From assembly GCA_963402885.1 (NCBI GenBank), contig OY727100.1:23717665-23781664 (forward strand): a DNA stretch of 64,000 nt, written 5' to 3'. The position numbers and the translations under genes were made by a program. Below are positions 46,096 through 64,000 of the stretch, in pieces. Numbering within the stretch: position 1 is the first letter of the stretch; each line of letters opens with the position of its first letter. This DNA is from Antedon bifida. Its lineage: Eukaryota > Echinodermata > Crinoidea > Comatulida > Antedonidae. The notes under the pieces were generated by a model. It searched no databases, was not told the origin of the DNA, and saw only the letters and a program-made list of their open reading frames with translations.

Positions 46096-47092
46096 CTATT
46101 TCCGTTATGCCAAGTGGGAAAAGATAAGCCAATAACATTGGAATAGTTTTTGTTTTTTAAAGTAGTTACTAAGTGAAGTAACTTTGGTATATACTTATGC
46201 AAGAACAACTGTTAAATATAGCATTGAATATTGGAGTATGTGGCTTTTTTTTACAATATTCATATTATTAGCAATCAGGTTTTCAATCATTCAGGATTTG
46301 CCATAGAGGCTTGTTTACTTAACTTAAGCACAAACAAGTTAGACAAGGATGGTTGTGGTCTGGTTATTATCTGTGAATCCTGAAAGTCACCAGTGTTATA
46401 TACAGTTAAAATGACACTATTACTAGCAGTTTCTGCCATACAGTACTTTACAGTACCTTATAGTATACACCAAGCATTTTGGATACCAGTGTAGTGTGCA
46501 AACATCCACTTATCACTAAGCAGAATAAGTGACTAATGTGAACTGGGTGTTCACTCATGTTGTATTCACATTTTCATTTCATTAAAAATTCTTCACAAAT
46601 ATTACATTATCAACAGTTTGCTAACATTTCACATATTATTACATATTCATTGTTGTTATATTTGTATACATATTACTTATAAGCCATCAGCTTTTTTCAT
46701 ATATTCACACAGAAGGTTGTCATGGATATTAAGATATCATAAAAGGAAGCTGTAATAGGCAGTAGCATTTTAGATTTTGCTCAGAAAAAGTTCTTGCTCA
46801 TGAGAAAAAAACATTTTTCATTGAATTCTCTTGCCGTCTTACTGGCGCTGAGCCAACCTCATTCGCAGATGAGGGCGCTGTACTTTTATTCGGCGGTGGA
46901 GCAAGTTTCAAATGGAGCTACATTGCTTTTGGTATCCTGTGACACACTGACAATCATTGCCTCCTTCTTAATACAAAATGTGTTGCTGCCACTTGTCCTT
47001 GTCATATCCTTGCAACTAACCCTGCAACTCATTCGGGCTCATGTCCTTATATAGTCACAATCATTTAACCAATCAGGTTAATTCAATGTTTG

Positions 47093-58344
<11,252 letters not shown>

Positions 58345-61300
58345 AATATCATAATATCCAGAACAGGCGTAGACTACGTTTGTCTACTACCAAATCAACG
58401 AACCATTGACAACAGTGTTATTGAAAACCACTAGACTGAGTGAATAGCAATATATGCTAACTCATGAAAGTTGACCAAACATTATCCTCATACTGTAATA
58501 TATACTCATACAAGTCAAATTAGTATTATCAATTCGTTGTAAGTATCATCCATAAAACACAATCTGCTACTGTCAGTTATTGCACTCAGGAAACAAGTAT
58601 GTTGTGTCGCACAATATTTAAATCCAGGAAAAAGGTTGCTTAATTCACATTGAATTTGACGCAATACTATTTCACTTCAGTTGTATACAAGAATCCCTTG
58701 TGAATGTTGTTGTTATCAACATGTCCATGTTATGACATGTTACACTGGTATATAATCATATTATCTCCTTGTAAGCTGTAATTTCTCACAATTTACCAAG
58801 AAAAACAAATCATTGAAACTCTGCAGCCATTTCTCGCACGCCCAGACAGCTTTCCTATAGGCAACACTGTTACTATTTCTGTTCTCTTATCTGATTGGTT
58901 AGTATTAGTTCTTCTTAGAGGTCAACTGGAGGTTGGGCCATTCAGACTGAAGGTCATTTGGTAAGCAATGCTTGAATGCAAGTATTCAATGCATTTGCTG
59001 CAGCTACCTGCATTCTCATAACCTATGCTCCATTATACTAATTTGGATTCTTCCATTCTTATCAATAGGGATGTTTACAGTGACTGATTTGACACAATGT
59101 AATTAATTGCATCAAATGACTTGCATTTCCTAATACTGTTTACAAAATAGTATTATTCAAAAATAAAGCAAAAGAAAGGAAACTAAACTTATCTAAAAAT
59201 TACCATTTAAATTAATTTATATTTAAAATAATTAACAATTGATGTATTATTTGCAATTTTGTACTGAACTTAATTTCTTCACATACTTTTAATGCTAAGT
59301 TTAGTAATTTCCTTAATTTAAAAAACACTCAAATTAAAAACAATACAAAATAGTATTTCACAGTCAAACCATCCATGACAAATACAAAAAGGAAACATGA
59401 GTGAATGGTTGTAAACAAAGTACACAAACCAAAACAATGTGCGAGTTCAAAACATAGAACAACAAAACAACAACAAAATCACACAGTTGTATGTGTTATC
59501 GTGGTTGGTCCTTTTGTTAATTATTAATTTCTCACAATACATTTATTTTTGTTATGTACAGTATATAATATGTTCTCTCTTTATGGATATTTATCTGAAA
59601 TAAAAGAATGAATGAAATGAATGAGTTAACACGTTTTGTTGCGTACAATATGTTATAAATAACCTAATTATTGTATAACAACACTAGTATGTACTGTAGT
59701 TAGTACTGTACATAGCTAGTAGTATTCTACTCTAAAAAAAACTTGAATTTGTTATTGTTCCCCAGTTATTTGTTGTACAATCACAATAGATAATTTAGCA
59801 ATGTTATTTTAAGGTGCCTCTTTTTCTCTGTTCGAGTACTGTTTCTAGTTTGATTGTTTACTTCTTAAAAGCATTAAATTAAAGTAAATCAATTTTAAAT
59901 TAGTATGTTGTAAAAATGTTAGTTTGACTTTAGTACAGACTTGCATGTTTGAATGTTTCACGGTTACTCTGTATTATGAGACAACTCTCAGCCTTTCTTG
60001 TCATTTTTTTTTTACTATAGTATTTTGAATGTTCGTTGTTGAAAAGTATGTACCTTAATTTATATTCATCATTGATTGTATTCTGTGAAAAAGCATTAAC
60101 AAACAGTTGAATAAACTTGAAATTCTATGAAAGAATCATTGCTGGTCATTGCCCACTTACTGCCAGGGTTTACTGTACTCTAACTGTATTGTATTACTCC
60201 AACTTACTGCTACATTCTACAGTAAAAATTCAGTTTAATTAGAAATTATTATTTAAAAAATGTTGTTAAATAATTTTAAAATGTTACCTTCCATCTTTCC
60301 AGTAATACCAAATTGCTTTATAAAAAAATGCTGTTTGGGAAATTTTGTTTTTTAGAAAAAATATAGACACAAAAATATTATTCATTATTAATAAAACATA
60401 CTAATGTTTTACACATATTATTCTACTTAATATTTTGAAGTGGAATATTTGACGGTACCAGGAAGCAACCAACAATTAAGTCAGATTGAATAATATTGCT
60501 TTATACAAGCTATTACAATCATTTAGGAATCCTGTAGGATTTAAACAGATTTTCAATTTCTTCACGAATATAAGTTTCAACGTCGTCATTGCGCTTGTGG
60601 CAATATATGCAGTTTGTGTCATCTACTTTGCTATATCGCTGCATATCATTTGTCTCGTCTAAGGTCAAAGGTTACTTTCCTGTCTGTCTGCTAGAAAATT
60701 CAATAGGGACCATCTCATCTTTCTTTATAAGCACGATAATCAATGAAGGGATTGCCTCATCATAAAAATATCAATGGGTAAATTTAAAGCCACTTCGAGA
60801 CATGAGACTGAAAAATATGGACTTGTTTATACAGTACTACCAAGTCAACAGGAAAAATGCCACAGCAGAGAGGACACAATATTTGTACCACAGTACAGTA
60901 GTTCCCGGCAAAAGGGGAACCGTTCGTGACAGGGTTTGTGATAACAATGGCTGCTAGTTTTCATTGATTCAAAGGTAGGACACCTTTAGCGATGGGCTTA
61001 GCATTCAGTAGAGCAAAAATTATATGATAAATCATGACATTTTGTAACAGGACTGGCCAGGGACTGCTAATTTTACCCCATCATTTCCCACACTTGTGCT
61101 ACGAAATCCTTGGAAATATACAAATGCTGCACCTCCCCAGGCCCATGAAAATATACCCTGTAAATGTGGCACCTCTGCGTATTAGAATACTTAAGAGTGA
61201 CCCCCTTGGGGGTCAAAAGTACACATAGCCTTTGGTGGTAAAGTTACAACAGGATTAAAATTTGTTTTCAAATCCAGTGCGAACAAGGCTTTAGTTTGCT

Positions 61301-64000
61301 ATAATTCTGACCTACTGTTTGTTTGACCTAATTCACTTTCACATTATCATCTGATTCGCTTTACAATGTTGTCACAGACAGTTACGTACATGTGACATGC
61401 TGTGTTGTGTGTCACACTACTCTATTATATTTTTTTATGAATATGAATTAAGTATGAGTGTTTTTATCCATTTCAAATTATGGGGGTTTTATACAGTAGA
61501 TCTACCTTCCATTCCTAATGTATGGGCCATGTACTGTATCTCATTAATGAAACTTCAGAGAAGAATAATCTGGTTATCTGACAGGTACTATGAATTCTAC
61601 AAAATGTCATAAACCATGTCAATAAATGGAATTAATTTTCCACTGATGAATGAATTCCAAAGTACCCTCAACAAAATTCATGATTTAAAAAAAATATTGG
61701 CTGTTTTAGCAATATAAATGTATAATACTGTACAATGGTAAGTGGTTATTATTCCGCCAAAATACTGGGTACCAGCATCATCAGGTCTGACAATAAATGC
61801 TGCTGCAAGTTTTTACATTTTTTATACTCCTAATTATTAACAATATTTTACTAGTTGTTCTGTATTTTGTCCAATGATTCTTAAGATACTCGTACAGTAC
61901 CTAGAGTGACCTTGAAATAACCCAAGATGCAACTTTTCTTAAAAGCATGTTTTTCAAAATTCATTCATTCATATACAATTACTGTAGAAACTGGAGATTA
62001 TGGTTTTTGGTGGAATCCTGGTAACTGTCAATTTATATCGCTGATGATTCAGGTATAATTTAAATTAAGCTGTGTTTGTGATGTATCCTTTATTTATAAT
62101 TATTCAATTTAATTAATGATAATGTTTTTTCATACAGTAATGTACAGTATTCTCCTAGTACAGTATTCTGGTGTATTTTTAGGGTGGTGGCGCTGTTGCA
62201 GATTTACAATAAAGGTCTCTTCAATGTAAAAGGAGTGGGTCACATAACAGAATTTTGAGGGTTTACAGTATAAATAAAGTAATTAGTCATTACAACGAAA
62301 TTTAAGCTTGATTATGGATGTACGGAAATGGAGATAAATAATGGAAAAATATACAAACTACACAAAATGAAGATTTTCCCAAATAAATTACGGGAAAACC
62401 CCAGTAAAACACAACAACTGCTGTCTGTCATCATTCTGCGCACTCATAAATATGTGAGCGTGACGTGCTGCGCAGCAAGACTACCTTACGCGACACGTAA
62501 CAAAACTACTGACATTTTATATCCCAAAATTTCTAAGAAACTCTGCGAGTTCTGATCCAATTCCAAACGTTGAATAGACCTAGGCCTAGACCTAGTAAAA
62601 TTCATTATGGCTTTGTGCTGAAAAAAAAAACAAACTTGAGGAAAAGTAGAGTCTAGGCCTAGGCCAAGTGTCTCTAGGCTGATCTAAAACTCTTCCTGAT
62701 ACAGCCTTAGCACTTCAGTGTTCACACACTGCTCGGCTCAATCTCATGTCTCACGTTCGTGTCGTGATCATGACTGGCTTGCTTCTCGTCAACAAGATAA
62801 CATGAGGCTAGAAAATGTCAATGATACACGAGCAAGAATACCTAACGTTTAATCTAAAGAACATCAAGTTACACATATTAAAATAAATTAATAAGGTATG
62901 AAAATAAAATGTATAAACAAAAACGTCTTTAGCTAAACTGAAGCCATTCATTCAACTTGTGTTGTGTGAAGATCAAAACAACAAATTACGGGCGCCCTCT
63001 GCTGTAAAAATAAATCATAAACACGAGAAATAATAAAAATTAACTCACCTAACGTTGTTTGACATATATATTATAATTCCATGATATTTATAAATTCCCT
63101 TCTGTAAACTGTTTAAGTTTTAATATCCAAAATCGCACGTGTTTTAATGTCGGGTCATTCAGATAATCACAACACAATTGGCGCGCGAAATGAATCTTGA
63201 AATTGTTCACTTACAGTTTAAAAACTTGCTGATATATCCAAAACAAGAAAGACAATTACATTAAAATTCGTCAAAATAAATATCATTGTTCACAACTTAC
63301 ATATTTCAAACGGAAATATATTTAGAAAACAACGAGTTAATTATCCACTACGTAATAAATTCGATGGACCAGGTTCATGAACTTCCTCGGAGAGCACAAA
63401 ATGGCGGCCAGAGTTCGCGTTGTTCTTTATTCGAATATATGCAAATTACTTCCCATGGAAGAGCTCTCGCTGACGCGATGGTATTCGCGTTGCCATAACA
63501 GTGTCAATCAATTATCGGCGTCTTTGTTAATCAAAATAGCCCCGCCTAGTAATTAGGTATTTCAACCAATCAACGATCGAGTGTTTTTTTTTACATGGAG
63601 CAGCCGAAAGAGGGCTCTCGTCAAGTATTCAATCACATGACCTGAGATTTGCTTCGGCAGAATTTCCCGGCAAAAATAAACTCCTCGTGTATTTTTGTCA
63701 ATCTTGGTTTCTGAACAGACCGAGGAGAAAAAAATCCCTGTATGTACTGCTGTATCTTAAGTTTCGTTATTATATTTATCAGATGAAAATATTGTTGGGT
63801 GTATTTGATTATTTTACTATACTGTATTTCATACATTTATGTGTGTTAGATAAATCATGAATGATTCCACCGAACTTACGAGTTAAAATAACTATAGCGA
63901 GGCATTTAATGAATAGGCAAACTGCCTTAAAATGTGACATGTGTGTATAGCATGTAATAGTACTAGGAGTATAATCTATGTAAGCCTGTACTATAAGAAG
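58345..64000. other. Region upstream of DYRK1 coding exon 1
   Basis: 5.6 kb with no convincing coding gene. Near 59575-59615 and 60100-60125 there are AATAAA-bearing tails resembling LINE 3' ends, and TTTTCCACTGA near 61633 matches the LINE remnant at 9128-9293. TAGGCC-rich patches occur at 62575-62590 and 62650-62690. An AGCAGAGGGCG box (minus strand, 62993-63003) and a donor-like GTGAGT (minus, 63043-63048) suggest a noncoding first exon of a minus-strand gene, perhaps DYRK1. AAAATGGCGGCC at about 63399 resembles a YY1 site and opens a 50-codon frame of unknown value. Confidence 0.4.

Larger units (their letters stand above)
43280..47092. other. Intergenic region and DYRK1 3' UTR
   Basis: No supported coding sequence. 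It holds a family-1 MITE (44279-44392), an AGGTCA-containing palindrome (44579-44611), a 40-bp tandem repeat (45950-46095) and short CAATGTGTCGATC repeats near 44960-45005. The part adjoining 47093 is probably the DYRK1 3' UTR. The open frames at 43360-43626 (minus) and 46794-47054 (plus) show no recognisable domain. Confidence 0.6.

Noticed and set aside
46794-47054. 86-codon plus-strand frame beside the DYRK1 stop codon
   Set aside because: Antisense to the probable DYRK1 3' UTR; its hydrophobic composition is a by-product of the opposite strand.
63400-63552. 50-codon frame starting at AAAATGGCGGCC
   Set aside because: The start context is good but the motif is better explained as a YY1-like promoter site; the frame has no recognised similarity and no clear donor.

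Overview
This is an animal nuclear genome window. It is AT-rich and intron-rich, all large introns have GT-AG ends, and it carries a cytosolic initiator tRNA plus many short DNA-transposon relatives. The proteins (TBC1D23, CBL, AAR2, DRC12/CCDC153, a BTG protein, TMEM192, DYRK1) are all animal families. The invertebrate-style gene structures, the PIF/Harbinger DDE element and the TAGGCC-rich low-complexity patches suggest a marine deuterostome, most plausibly an echinoderm. That assignment is an inference of low to moderate confidence. Exon boundaries were read by hand from splice signals and checked by reading-frame phase. All multi-exon models given here are phase-consistent end to end within the window.

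Layout. 1-3924 (-): the 5' nine exons of TBC1D23, running off the left edge inside its rhodanese-like region. 3925-4286: a short divergent promoter. 4287-17535 (+): a complete CBL E3 ubiquitin ligase gene (873 aa) whose introns hold MITEs, a hAT-like element with an internal tandem array, SINE and LINE fragments, and a possible 21-nt microexon inside the RING domain. 17536-22147: CBL 3' UTR and intergenic DNA with more MITEs. 22148-23257 (-): AAR2, with its coding region in one exon. 24917-29620 (+): an unassigned single-Ig-domain type I membrane receptor with a repeated tyrosine motif in its tail. 31622-33446 (-): DRC12/CCDC153, an axonemal protein.

33514-37524 is an apparently intact PIF/Harbinger transposon. 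It has near-perfect 32-33 bp terminal inverted repeats, a 3-bp target duplication, an intact DDE transposase and an intact five-exon Myb/SANT-like partner gene, arranged convergently. It sits 64 bp upstream of the DRC12 start codon. 38549-39297 (+): a two-exon BTG/TOB-family gene with CRE-like, CCAAT and TATA elements upstream. 40553-42992 (-): TMEM192 (271 aa). 43196-43267 (+): initiator tRNA-Met. 47093-58344 (-): DYRK1 (DYRK1A/B ortholog, 678 aa), whose introns carry a 15-copy 53-bp satellite and a roughly 24-copy 34-bp satellite. 58345-64000 is non-coding as far as I can see and may hold an upstream DYRK1 promoter or exon near 63 kb.

The genes are not an operon or pathway; they are neighbours. 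The structure that the genes do not explain is: (i) the two-gene Harbinger element; (ii) two MITE families with TTA/TAA 3-bp target duplications, suggesting mobilisation by PIF/Harbinger-type transposases; (iii) TAGGCC palindrome-rich patches that fall repeatedly in first introns; and (iv) AGAGGGCG boxes that recur at gene 5' ends.
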